Made by a program: the position numbers and the translations under genes. From positions 1 to 64,000 of the forward strand of contig ARYC01000261.1 in NCBI GenBank assembly GCA_000711775.1: a stretch of DNA of 64,000 nucleotides, in the 5' to 3' direction. The notes beneath the pieces are model-generated. The model saw nothing but the letters and a program-made list of their open reading frames with translations, searched no databases and was not told where the DNA came from. Shown piece by piece: positions 10,817 to 22,046 of this stretch (positions within the stretch are counted from its first letter, which is position 1; every line of letters starts with the position of its first letter). The DNA is from Oxytricha trifallax (taxonomy: Eukaryota > Ciliophora > Spirotrichea > Sporadotrichida > Oxytrichidae).

Positions 10817-12067
10817 TCAGATTTACTATCTATTAAAGTAAGTAAATTATAATTCTACATCATTGACGATTGGGGAAGAGGGTCTTGGAGGCCTCTGTTC
10901 AGTTTCGTCCATTTTTATCTCATCTAAATCATCGTCCGTGTCTTTCTAATCATCAAAGACCACCTATAAATCCTTCATGATCTTAATTGTGAAATATGAA
11001 TGCTGATAAATTTAAGTTAAATAAATGAGAGATAGAAAAGTTTCTCAGCTAAATCTACTAAAAGTTAATTTAGACTAGTTTTTCTCACTCTCTCATATCA
11101 CATATTTGGTAAACGTTCTATCTCAGACTAGGGAAGTGTACTTCTTGTCTTTGAGCTATTCGAACAATTGGCTGGATTCTTGTTCCCAGGGGTCTTGGGC
11201 TAATATTCTGAGACTCTCATCTTTCTTCTGGGCTTATCTCAAGGCCTGTTGTTGGTTGTGAACCCATTCTCTGCTTTGCATGCTTCTTTGTAGAGTTGCA
11301 TAAAATTAATCAATGTAGATGCTCCTAAAACGTTTGTATTAAAAGATACCTCATGATAATTTGGGTAGGATTTAGCTTATGAGTTAATCATATTAACAGT
11401 TAGATTGATGAGGAATTTATTATATGAAATGCATAAGTAATTGAGAATTTAGTGAGACAGTTTCTGAATTTAATACCCTCTGGTACAGTCAAGAGTGTTC
11501 TACCGTTCTCCTCAGCTACTGCGTTAAGACAGGCTTCATGGAGTGATTCAGACAAATGACCCAAAAGATCAGCTTTCAATCTGTAGTTCTCATATGCTTG
11601 ATGAGGATAGGCTTCAGCTCTCTATAAAATTCATAATTATTAGATCAATCTGTATTTTTAGAAATTAGTATTTTAGAAGTCTTCAAATGCAAATAATGAA
11701 TACGCTTAGTATATGTAAGCCATCAAAATAATTGCATATCCTTATGTTTGATAATCAAAAGCATAATCCAATAATAAAATCTGTCTCATAAAACTTACAG
11801 CTTTAATAATGGCAATGTTTCTCTGTGAATCAACATCATAGATTCTTTGCTCACTTGTTCCCTTTAAGCTGTCTACATTGATTCTTCTCTGAGCCAAGAA
11901 TTGATCGAATTACTCTTGAGTATTGCTCACTTGCTTATCATCAACCAAGGATTTATAGTATTTTATAGCAACAGTAAATTCATAATTTAATCATATTTAT
12001 AACAATTCTTTAAGGATTATGAAGTGACTTGGTCATCAAAGGTTTGTTGTTGATCTTCCTCACTCAT
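10817..12067 (-). CDS. Unidentified MDS/IES-split gene
   Basis: Coding segments read 12067 to 10817. Segment 1 starts MSEEDQQQ. A second (about 11990-11800) is rich in charged residues (YYKSLVDDKQ...). A third (about 11620-11470) contains AYPHQAYENY and LHEACLNAVAEENGRT. A fourth (about 11340-11123) contains AQDPWEQESS. The last (about 10985-10817) is acidic and proline-rich (RPPRPSSP) and ends at TGA 10819-10817. The gap between segments 2 and 3 has GTAAGT...TATAG ends and may be an intron; the others are probably IESs. I do not recognise the protein. It begins only 49 bp from the end of TBE C. Confidence 0.6.
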
Positions 12068-12315
12068 CTTTTTCTATTGCTAAATTTATTATTATAATTT
12101 ATTACTCTATTTAATTAATCACTCATATGCTCTTTTATTTGTTTTTTGGCTAAATTGGCAATTATAGCTATTTTTATTTGTTATTTTAACAGTAGTTTTA
12201 CTATTTTAGGGAGAGAGAAGAAAAATTATGAGGGGAAAAGATAAGGCGTGATATTTAAATATTTCAAACTTTCAAAAATAATAAACTAATTTAACTTCTA
12301 ATTGATTTATATCAA

Positions 12316-13821
12316 AATGGAAAGCACCAAACCAAGAAAGCCAAAAGTTGAACCTGGCCCAGAGCACCCCACGGATGAATCACAAGTTGGCGTCTCTTAC
12401 CTCTCTTTTGAGGATCTACAACCAGTGAAGCTTGATACTCAAGAGGACTAAGAATATTTTTATAATATTAAGATTGAAATTTTATCTTAGGCCTATAAAC
12501 ATAAATACCTAGCCTATATGTTTCTTAATTGCAAAAATTATGGATAAATCATAAATAATTTGTCATTATTTTTTAATTAAGAAACTTTAGTAGCACACTT
12601 AATGGAGGTAGCCAGCACCTGCCATTTAATAGAAGCAGATTGGAAAGCCAATATGAAGCCGTGAATATGATGCGTTCCCTAAATAAATTCAACCGAGACC
12701 TGCTCGTGTCGGTTATCGAAAAACTTGCCAAATTTGTTAGATCTTAAATCGACAACTTAAGGTCTAACCTATCAAAGAACTCATTATTGTTCTTGAAAGA
12801 ATTCAGTTCCTGCAAATCAGCTTCCCCTTCTCAATCCCAACAAGCTGATTTTTCAAACGATGAAACCTTAAGAAATACTAAAAAATGTAACAAGGCATAG
12901 AGCCAATTTTATTCTAGTTATTATTCATTACTTTAGAATTTTATAAGAAGTTTCATAGCTCAGGTTTATCCAGTAGCTCTGCTTAAAACAATTTATGAGA
13001 AAAATTTCATAGTTGTGGAAGCAAAAGCTTCAGTGACAAACGCAGTGTAAAATATGCACTATCCAGAGATTATTGAAGTACTTATAGAGGGCTGCAGATC
13101 TAAAAACTTGGTTTTAGCTGAGTACTCAGTTGGATATCTTACAACTTTAGTTTTATTTTATCTTAGTATGATATATGAATAACTATTAAGATCGAAATAT
13201 ATCTCTTAAGTGCATTAAAAACCAGATATTGCTATAAGTTAATAAAATTCAATAAATTTTAGTTAAGAATATGGACAGTGAGTTTTTCATAAGTGGTCAG
13301 CATGCTGTTTCTGCATTAGTATAACAGCTATATGTCGAATACGATGGAAAGCGCATGAAAATGAAGAAACAAGCTGAATCTATATTCTAAGAATTAAAGT
13401 CTAAACTTGGCATCGAAAAGATCTAATTGGTCATTATTTTACATATTATTAACTGGTATTTTTACTAGCATAAACTTTTTTGAAGCAAAATACGATGAAC
13501 CTCTTTTAAACTAATTTTCTCATTAAAGCATCTTTCCAAGATTAAGAGAACGGTTAAACTAAAGCAGAGAGAATATTAAAGCTTTTTGAGGAAAAAGTAG
13601 TGAAGAAGGCAGATCAAAGTAGAGACTTCCGCAGTTTCCTTAAATCATAAAAACAGCAGGCCACCAGTGTTTTTGACACTACCAGTACTTCATCCTCAAC
13701 CAATGATTATGTAAATCCTGATGACTTTTTATTAACAATTTAATTCCTTGTAATTCTTAAGTAAGGCAGTTATTAATAAGTATTAGTAATCGATAGATTT
13801 ATTATATTGATGACTAAATGA
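12316..13821 (+). CDS. TOG-domain protein (CLASP/TOGARAM-like)
   Basis: Starts MESTKPRK at 12316. After an AT-rich insert (about 12450-12608) comes an alpha-helical segment (12610-12900) with the CLASP_N-type signature RSQIDNLRSNLSKNS, matching the V-NLRS-VS-A motif of TOG arrays. Further segments at 12945-13145, 13270-13430 and about 13530-13745 continue HEAT-like helices (VVEAKASVTNAVQNM, QHAVSALVQQLY). The C-terminus is DDF-rich, with a first TGA at 13819. TOG domains bind tubulin; TOGARAM/crescerin proteins act in cilia, which suits a ciliate, but assignment to that subfamily rather than CLASP is inference. MDS borders are approximate. Confidence 0.7.
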
Positions 13822-14774
13822 TAATTTAATGATAAGAGTTTCAAGATTGATACGATAGTACGGTAAAGCAAAGTGATTGATATTTTTAGAGTGATTTTAG
13901 TAGGTTTAAGCACCAATAAATTACTCAAGAATTTATCAAAATTTACTCAATTAAGAAGAATAATTGAAAAAATGAAGTTGTTAATTAAAAAGAAAATTAT
14001 TAAATCAAATTAATGAAATGGGGAGGGGTTATCAGAAATTATTGAGCAACTTAATTGCTAAGTTTTATAACCATATACCTTTAAATATATTTGAGTTATA
14101 AATATTATCATAAGAACACTTAGAAAGTAGAGAAAGAAAATGAGAACGTTTTAGATTTATTGAGAAAAACTGAATACTTTGGAATTATTAACTCAAGAAA
14201 TTTCTCAAATGTAACAACAACAACAAAAAAGAATAATACTTCTGTAGCATGATTAAACTTGCAATAGTTTTAAGAATATTTATATTTTATTCGTCTATTC
14301 TCATTGTACAATAAACCTTTTTCACACTTGTTTTTCTTGAATGCTAACTGTCTGCAGTATGAATCTTAGAAATGTATCATTGAAAATAAATAAATAATAA
14401 TTTATATTATTTCAAAGTGTCTATGTCATCTATCAACATAACAATTGGATTACTAATTCAACTATATATTCTGATAAAAATGCATTTATATAATTATTTG
14501 TGTATTTTTGGCTTTGATAAATGTATAGAAAATGTATTCCGAATTATTTCATCTATTTTTTCCCCTATTTTAATATGTGAAAAACATGATATAACATATG
14601 TTTTATACTTAAATTTTCTATTCTATTGTATATTGTAAATAAAAATATATCTATAGAAAATTATCACTCCAATGCTATAATTATAAAAGAAAATATCTTT
14701 ATTTAAATTAAAAAAGTTAAAAAATACTTCTTGAAATTATAATAGTAATTACTTTATAAATTAATTATCCTAAG
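13822..14774. other. AT-rich intergenic/IES-like stretch, no gene seen
   Basis: No codon structure survives in any frame with TGA as stop beyond short AT-biased runs. The 73-residue frame at 14417-14638 is hydrophobic and low-complexity and has no matching neighbour segment. Confidence 0.6.
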
Positions 14775-17157
14775 ATGTAAAAGTCTCCAAAAGGGAAGCA
14801 ACCTTAATAAAATCTATCGCATACTGCTAAAAACTAGAAAACTGCTCTTAATTTTGAAGATGATCTAAAGTTTCATAAGTTATACCCAAAAGATATATAT
14901 CTTTGTGCATTTTTTATATAAATTATGGATTTCGCCAGTGAATAAATCTATAAATAATTTAAAAGCTATTGACATGACTATATTATCATAGAAAATAAAC
15001 AAACCACTGGAAAGTTATTCAATGAAATTTAAGCAGCCTGGCATGGTGGTACTCTCTGAGATGATAAACACGAGAGTCATAGAAGATTCCTAAAATATTT
15101 AAATAATTATCCATTTAAATTACATAAGTTTTCATAATATATAAATAAGAATCTGTGAGTGAAAGTCCCTTTAAAAAGCACATAATAAAGAAATACATTG
15201 AAGTCAATCGAGAAAATTCATTGCTAGCATCCAGGACGAAATTAGATTCACTACGATTCAATTATCAATTTACTCAACTTATTTAATCTATAATTAATAT
15301 AATTTAATAAGCAGTAATTTAAATTGATATTATAGATTTAAAAACCATGTGATTTATTCGTAAATATGATTTATTAATTGCAATTTGGGATAAAAGAAAT
15401 AGATGAAAATCACAAGCTGAAAGCGTTTATGACAAAGAATATAGAAAAGCGAATGTTCAAACGCACACCCCTGAATCATGAATTGCAAATGCTTACTGAG
15501 ATGGTCAAAGACAAACAGAAGGAAAACCTACTTAAATACTCTATTCAGGATGTTGTAGATGAGTAATATACCAACCCTTAGCAATTCAATATCAAAGTTA
15601 TTTATATATAATATTTTTACTAAAAAGTAATAAATATTTGAAATATATTTAAATTGAATCATTTCTTATCAATTAATCAGGGCTATATTAAATATATTCT
15701 AATAAAACTGAAGTTAAATAATTATTATTAATTCTTGGAGGATTTAAGCCCTCAATATAAAATCATGGAAAAAATAAAAGATTAATTGACAAAATACAAA
15801 AGAAATAAAAGTTACGAGCCAAATGGCTCAAAATCTACTTAAAATCAGGATGAATCAATTAACTTGCTGTAGTAAGCCAAAAGCAGAACTAATAATTTAT
15901 ATAATGAAAATAACAAATAGAAAAGACACTCACCAGATGAGAAATTCTTATAGTAGCAAGCTGTGAGATATCCGTTTATCAAGTAAATACTAGAAAAGAA
16001 ATAGATGCGTTAATAAATGCTATAAAATCAAATTTCACAACTTAATTTATCAGTCTCAGATTAAACAATTCTATTTTTATGTTAAATTCCCAGTTAATTT
16101 CAGACATATGATCACTATCAACAATAAAATTAAAGTAGAAACAATAACCTGAATCAAATGAATTCCACTCTATCATAGTTAAGAGCGAAAAGTTTTAATA
16201 ATAGAGGTGATTATTAAGGGCAAGATAAGTTTAATTCTAGTTTTGTGAATACTCTTAGTACTTAGAATAATGCTAACGGTTTAAATAATAGAGAGAACTC
16301 TGGCGATTTTCAGTAAAATTATCAGCCTCACTCTTACTCAATTTAATATATGGGAATAGAAATGGGCTGAAATAAGAATCGATATAACTATTAATTTGAG
16401 TATATTTTCTTAAAAATTGAGAAAACAGTAATTTCTTTTTTATTTGTTATTCAACATTGATGAATCATAACAAGCGAAACAGCCCAAAAATAATAAACCT
16501 AACTGAAAGTTTAAACAATCTGACTAACTCCTATAAAAACGAAGCTTTCCAGGAGGGAGTTAGGTCTATGATAACTAGAGATGCTCACCACAAAAATAAA
16601 CAGAGTGAGTCTTCAAATCACTCTACATTCAGATCTAAGTCCCAAATAGGACAGTATACCAATCAATTGCAATATAATTCGCAATAATCTTAGTTAAACA
16701 TAGCTAATTAGGCCAATTAAACTCAATCAACAGTAATTGTTCAAGCAGATGCTAATGTACAAGGAAATCAATTTACTATTAACAATGCAAATATATAGCA
16801 AAATCAGCTGAGATAGTTGTCAAATGCAGCTAATATATCAATGCCCCGATTGCAAAATCAATCATCAATTATGAGGCAATAGACTTTTCACTTGGAACCT
16901 CTTAATATGATGTCAAACAATAGTTATAAATTAATTACTCTATAATTTTAACTTATTTAAACAACTAAAATAGAAGCAGATAGTTAGATCACATTTAGAT
17001 GGTTATAAATCAAGGTTACGACAAAAAACTTTAAGTTTTAATGGATAAAAGTAGAAAGAAGTTCCAAGGAATGAAGAGACGTATGGATGATATAAATAAT
17101 CATGCATCTAACACTGGGGAGAGCCCAGGAGCCAATAAATTTGACTTTTTAATTTGA
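14775..17157 (+). CDS. Gln/Asn-rich protein, MDS/IES-split, function unknown
   Basis: Reads from MQKSPKGK at 14775 through segments at about 14970-15090 (KFKQPGMVVLSEM), 15170-15275, 15370-15566 (a basic helix starting FGIKEID), 15735-16330, 16457-16950 and 17040-17157 (ends FDFLI, TGA 17155). Segments are separated by AT-only inserts. The second half is more than a quarter Gln plus Asn, with stretches of NQ and QQ. No domain recognised. The order of segments is collinear, so the gene is split but not visibly scrambled. Confidence 0.65.
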
Positions 17158-17345
17158 ATTATGTCTATCAATAATTTTTTGACATTTATATAAAAGAGAA
17201 GTTTTATGCTTTTGTCTAGAAATATTTAATCAATTAGGCTATGATAAAATATATTGCTAGATATATCCTTAATTTAATTATGCAATATTTACTAATAAAT
17301 TAATATTAACAGATACATTTTAAATTACTTTATAAACAAAATAAA

Positions 17346-18756
17346 ATGGTAGACAAAGCGAAAGAATAATACATTATTACACTTGGACGTTAGTTATTCA
17401 AAGAGATTATCCAAGATACTAAAAATATTCGCACTAATTAATTATAGACGAAATCAGTTGACGAATTCCCATAAGATTTTGATGAGAAAGTTTAATATTT
17501 GAAAGACAAATAAGGCGGCTAAATCTCATCCCTAATTCTAAAGTTTATCTCTTAACTTACTTAGTAATACCAGTTAAAACAAGCTGAGTTCACCTAGTAT
17601 GATTAAAGTTTTGATGGGGAAATAGATCAAGAAGATTTTCTTTCAATTCTTTCGAGTATTGGATAGTACTTGATAAAAAGTAGCACTATACAATCTTAAG
17701 GTTTTTTAGTGTGAACTAATGTTACAGTTAAGATCCTAAATCTAATGAGATGCTAAAGTTTAATTATAGAGAATTCTTTGCTATAGCGAAGCTACTCGCT
17801 CCACATTTCTAATCTAAAGCTGCTACTCCTATTAAGAGCCAAGTAAATAAATATACACCTACAAAGAATCAAGTTTTCAGCAGTTAAGACTATTCTTCAG
17901 ATAAAAAGTCTACTTATATTAATTAGACTGCAATAAAACTTCAACAAGTTCCATAGTCAAGAGATAGTTACAACCCCATCAATTATGCTTACTAAACCTA
18001 GCCAATTTCGAGTAGAGTTTTTGACAAAGAAAACTAATTGAAGTAATATGGCCCAAATATGATAATTGAGTAAAATGAGTCTTCAACTTCCTCTTCACTC
18101 TTAGATTCAATGATTCATATTTAAACTTATGATACCACAACTCATTATTGTACCAATCCACTCTCATAAAACCCCAAAACTTAATTATAATATGCAAGCT
18201 AGTAAAATCATTAACAGTTTCAATCTACAATACCTAAAATAGAGAAAAGTCAACTACTTAAAAGAAAAATACTGTACTTAGTGAAAATGTATCACCAACT
18301 AAATTTTAATAATTAGTTATAGACCAAGAGTATCAATCAAATCTTTTCTTGAGTAACATAGCTCATAAATTGTTTTGCAACCCAAATATCACTTTTTAAA
18401 GTTTCATTGATTAACTATCATAAATTAAGTACCAAACTTACCACATTTATATTAATTTAAAATGACAAGCTGTCAATGAAATTGATAAACCAATTTACTT
18501 ATAAAACCAAGTATTTTAAATAGTACATAAAACTTAGCCCAATGTTGCGAAAGATTGTCATTAAATGATAGTAACTTACGTCGACTTCTAGAAATACTTG
18601 AGATAGCAACTTGATATACAGTACAGCATAGATGACATCAGTGAGCTTTTGTTTTAATGGATACCTAAGAATGGGGATGGTCTTGGATTTGCAGAACTAG
18701 AACTGCTGTATCAAGATTTAATGGAGATTTATTAAAGATAAACTAAAATTAATTGA
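17346..18756 (+). CDS. EF-hand-like Gln-rich protein
   Basis: Starts MVDKAKEQ at 17346 and ends TGA 18754. A first loop-like motif (FDGEIDQEDF, residues near 95-105) and a second near the C-terminus (PKNGDGLGFAELE) resemble calcium-binding EF-hand loops, the latter the better match (N-x-D-x-L-x-F-x-E-L-E). The middle is a low-complexity Ser/Gln/Tyr-rich linker. A 32-bp IES at 17696-17727 with pointer TTAAG must be removed. One more frame change near 18230 suggests another short insert or an error. A tail ending in IYQRQTKIN closes the frame. Confidence 0.6.
17696..17732. other. IES with TTAAG pointer
   Basis: TTAAG at 17696-17700 and again at 17728-17732. Removing 32 bp restores the frame across the junction (CAATCTTAAGATCC). 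It also has GT...AG-like ends but fails in frame as an intron. Confidence 0.6.
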
Positions 18757-18975
18757 AAATGAAGTTGCTAATGATGAAACATATAAGAAAGCTTTATGTA
18801 TATTTATTTAATTCTAGACAATTAAAATTAAATATTTTCATTAAAATCATATTGGCTTTTTTATTTCTATCTTATATTTGTTTATCAATAACTTTTTTAT
18901 GTGAAGATTACAAAGCTAATTGAACTTACTTATTTTATAAAATATAATTTTGATCAATTGTAATTACAAAGAACA

Positions 18976-20275
18976 ATGGAAAGCAAAAATAAGTAAAAAA
19001 CATAGAGCACACATAAATCAAGTTAACCATTATAAAAAAGATTGGAATAACTTCAAACTAGAATTGAAAAATTGGCTTTTAAACTTAAGAAATTTGAGGT
19101 TCTAATTTATGCATTATTTCTCTCATTTAATAATTCTTAATATAAATATTTTTCATGCCCATTCTTCATAGAAATTTGAGAAGTCTCTTCAATAAATCTA
19201 GTACTTATCAAAAAAGGACTATTAAAAAGAGAAAGGACTTATTCTAGAATTAATAGTAAAAATAAGTTTACGGATTGAAGATAAGTTCCCTGATCAAAAG
19301 GAACGAAGGAGCGTAGACTGCCAAATTGTTTTTGAAAGTTATAATGGATATGTGTAGAAGATGCGAGATATAGTTGAGTTAGAGGATACCTATGAATTCA
19401 AAGAGAATGAAGAAGAGAAAGATAGCTATATAAGTTCATCAGAAAGAAAATAAGAATCATAGCAAGTCAAGTAATCACCCTAAAGAATTATTGTAGGGCA
19501 AGAAAATTAACAGCTTAACTCAAACAATAATTCAAGCGTGAAGTAGAGCGTCAAGGATACCAATTATTTCGATAAGAAATTTTAAGATAACCCCAAAGCC
19601 CCTTAGATGAAGTTTGAGGAGTAAAAGTAGCTAGAAGATCAGCACTTTAGCGATTAGTAACTCTTGTTAATAACTAAGAAGCAGTCCCTCGATATCCTAA
19701 ACATTGCAACATATCAAGATGAAGCTCAAATAACCCCATAATAAATGGATTAAATCACCTCCATAATAGAGGGAGTAGCTTAACTGTCCTAAGATTAACT
19801 TTTAATGATATAGTAAACAGAAGAGAAAATAGATCAAATCGATAGTAAGATTGAAGTTGCAACTATTGATACTTTGAAGGGAGGTTAAGATCTATAGAAA
19901 GCTTCGAAAGAAAAAGCCAAGGGGATTAAGTACTTCTTGAGTGGAGTGTTTGGCGGTATAGGAGGGGTACTGGGTGCTGTATTTGGTGCAGGAGTTGGGG
20001 CTGGAGTGGGAGCTGGTGGAGGAGTCATTGTGGGTCATAGTTTGGGCAGCAAAATTGAGAAGTTAACTAAGAAAAAGTACGGGAGAATTCAATTCAGAGG
20101 ACCTGTATAGAACAAATAGAGTGACAAGGATAATGAAAAAAATGGAAATATTGAAGAAGTTAAAGAAAATTATGGAGATAACAACTTATATACTGTTGAA
20201 AGTAATATTAAATGGGAAGAGGCAGATAAGATTAACAACAAGGAAGTTGGCAAATGGTTTTTTAAAAAGAAATGA
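18976..20275 (+). CDS. Syntaxin-17-like SNARE with glycine-zipper hairpin
   Basis: Starts MESKNKQK at 18976, stop TGA 20273. One IES (19087-19169) must be removed. The N-terminal half is helical and charged. At about 19750-19905 comes a SNARE heptad region (QTEEKIDQIDSKIE, then GGQDLQKA), with Gln at the central polar layer in the usual QaSNARE style. It is followed directly by a long glycine-zipper membrane stretch (GGIGGVLGAVFGAGVGAGVG) and a basic tail (KLTKKKYG). Syntaxin 17, which acts in autophagosome-lysosome fusion and at ER-mitochondria contacts, has the same combination of SNARE motif plus Gly-zipper hairpin. The similarity is by motif, not by search. Confidence 0.7.
19087..19180. 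other. IES with 11-bp pointer AGAAATTTGAG
   Basis: Direct repeats at 19087-19097 and 19170-19180 flank 72 AT-rich bases. Joining at the repeat gives the uninterrupted frame KLKKFEKSLQ in the SNARE gene. Confidence 0.85.
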
Positions 20276-20687
20276 TTATCACACATAGAATACATGAAAT
20301 ATACTTACTTAGAATATCTTAAAGGATAAATATATGAGCATAATTTTAATCAGATTTCATAAAATAATTTATTAAAATTTGATTGTTTTAATCTAATAAA
20401 TTTTCTAAACATAACTCTTTTTAGGAATATTTGGTGTCAATTGATCAAATTGTGATAATAAGTTTTAAATTTAATGATTATTTTACTTTTAATTATGAAT
20501 TGATCATTAAAATATTTCTCAATGTTTTCTATGTGAATTGTAATTCCTATAATTATTACTTATAAATATTTGGTGAATGCCAATCTATTTAAAATTTTGC
20601 AAACCAAACTCTTAAATTACTATTATATTTATTTACATCTTTATGAACACCCCCCCCCCCCTATATTTGTTAAAATAGATTACCAAT
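20276..20687. other. Intergenic, AT-rich with a C12 tract
   Basis: No gene seen. A run of 12 C at 20650-20661 stands 26 bp upstream of the next ATG in otherwise AT-only DNA. It is on the plus strand, so it could be a degenerate C4A4-type addition site or simple slippage. Confidence 0.5.
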
Positions 20688-21581
20688 ATGGAGACTAAAA
20701 GTTTGTATCAGAGAGAAACTGAGATCAGCTCACTCCTCAGAGACCTGGAAGCCAAAAGCTATAAATTGAGAATCACAGACAACCAAAACAGTGAGGAGTA
20801 TCAATAACTCAAGGCTGAAGTGGACATCCTTAACGCTTCTGTTATTGCTCTATTGGAGAAGAATTTCACATCAGATGAAAAACGCACTTTAAATGTCACA
20901 TATCAATATGATTAGGTCAAACAGCAGTATGGAGATCTTTTCTCTAAAGACACCCTTAAAGTTTAAAATGTCACATTCATTAACACTAATCACTTTAATT
21001 ATTGAAAAATTTAGAATGAAATTGTGTGGATTTTGCAATTAATTGTCAATCATGAGATTTATGTAACTTTTTAGAATTTTAACTAATCAAAGCAGCGATC
21101 CAAATGCACCATAAACAATAACCTACGAAATTGAATTTGAACAGATAAATCAAACTGTAAAGAGAGAGACCGTTGTGAAAGAGCCCAATGAAGAAGATGA
21201 CGATCGCACATTCTTAAAATATTTCGTCACTGCAGTATGTGGAGGTATAGGAGGACTACTCGGAGCTGTACTTGGTGCCGGAGTTTCTAAATAAATCTTT
21301 TCTATTTTTATTAAAATTCAAATTCACACATGAAATTAAGGTCGTATATCAGTTTTTTTGGAATTTTTTGGTCATTTTATTATTGAGTAGGCGCAACATT
21401 TGGAGCTACTACTGGAGCAGCTTTAGGTGTAAGAGCAGCCGAAATAGTAGATAAAAAATCGCAGGAGGTAGAAATTGTGGACGGAGTGCCAGTGACCTAA
21501 GCCGCTATCTATAAGAAAAAGGGCATCGCTCTCAAGGATAAAGCCAAACAAAAATATACAAGAATATGCGGAACTGATTGA
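20688..21581 (+). CDS. Coiled-coil glycine-zipper membrane protein
   Basis: Starts METKSLYQ at 20688, stop TGA 21579. Two IESs (20985-21081 and 21281-21384) have clear pointers, and joining gives one frame. N-terminal 120 residues are helical (ISSLLRDLEAK, LKAEVDILNASV). A hairpin-like hydrophobic Gly/Ala stretch (GGIGGLLGAVLGAGVGATFG then GALGVR-like Ala/Gly repeats) sits in the last third, followed by a Lys-rich tail. The membrane part closely resembles that of the SNARE gene just upstream, but I do not see a convincing SNARE motif. Probably a duplicated and diverged neighbour. Confidence 0.7.
20985..21089. other. IES with pointer ACTAATCA
   Basis: Direct repeats at 20985-20992 and 21082-21089. 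Removal of 97 bp joins FINTNQSSDP in frame. Confidence 0.85.
21281..21388. other. IES with pointer GAGT inside the glycine zipper
   Basis: Direct repeats at 21281-21284 and 21385-21388. Removing 104 bp joins the two halves of the Gly-zipper (LGAGV then GATFG) in frame. Confidence 0.8.
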
Positions 21582-22046
21582 GCTCACACTAAAAATATCT
21601 GGAATTAATAATATTAATGAATATATACACTTAAAGAACAAAAGAGCTACTTTAATATTTTATGTAAAATAATTTAAATTATAAAAAACGCTATGGTAAT
21701 GGTTATAGTATAAATATATTACCATATACACTTTAAGCTACTTTTAAAATATAAGGAGGAGGGAGAGAAATGGAAAATTTGATAAGAAAAATATAAAGAT
21801 TTTGAATATTTGTGAAACATTAGCGTTCTTTCATCCTTTAAAAATTCCAATCATAACTTTACTTTGCTTTTTCAACAAATTAAATTATATTTAATCTATA
21901 ATTTACAAAAATCAACATCTTATTGGAAAGTTTTGAAAATTTTTTCAAAGTCAGTAATAATTTTTTAAATACGATATACACAACGACTTATCATTGTTTC
22001 TTATTTTTAAATTCATTTATATTTCCTATCTATGTTCTTCTTTAAA
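21582..22046. other. AT-rich intergenic spacer between convergent genes
   Basis: No gene seen. It lies between a plus-strand and a minus-strand gene end and probably contains both 3' ends. Confidence 0.5.

Noticed and set aside
14417..14638. Hydrophobic 73-residue ORF
   Set aside because: AT-driven composition, no start context and no neighbouring segments. Treated as noise.
18170..18186. AAAACCCCAAAAC as a TBE relic
   Set aside because: Coding sequence of the EF-hand-like gene (SQNPKTQ); no further similarity to TBE ends.
20688..21581. Second SNARE gene
   Set aside because: The membrane segment matches the neighbouring SNARE-like gene, but the helical part lacks a convincing heptad block with a central Gln layer.
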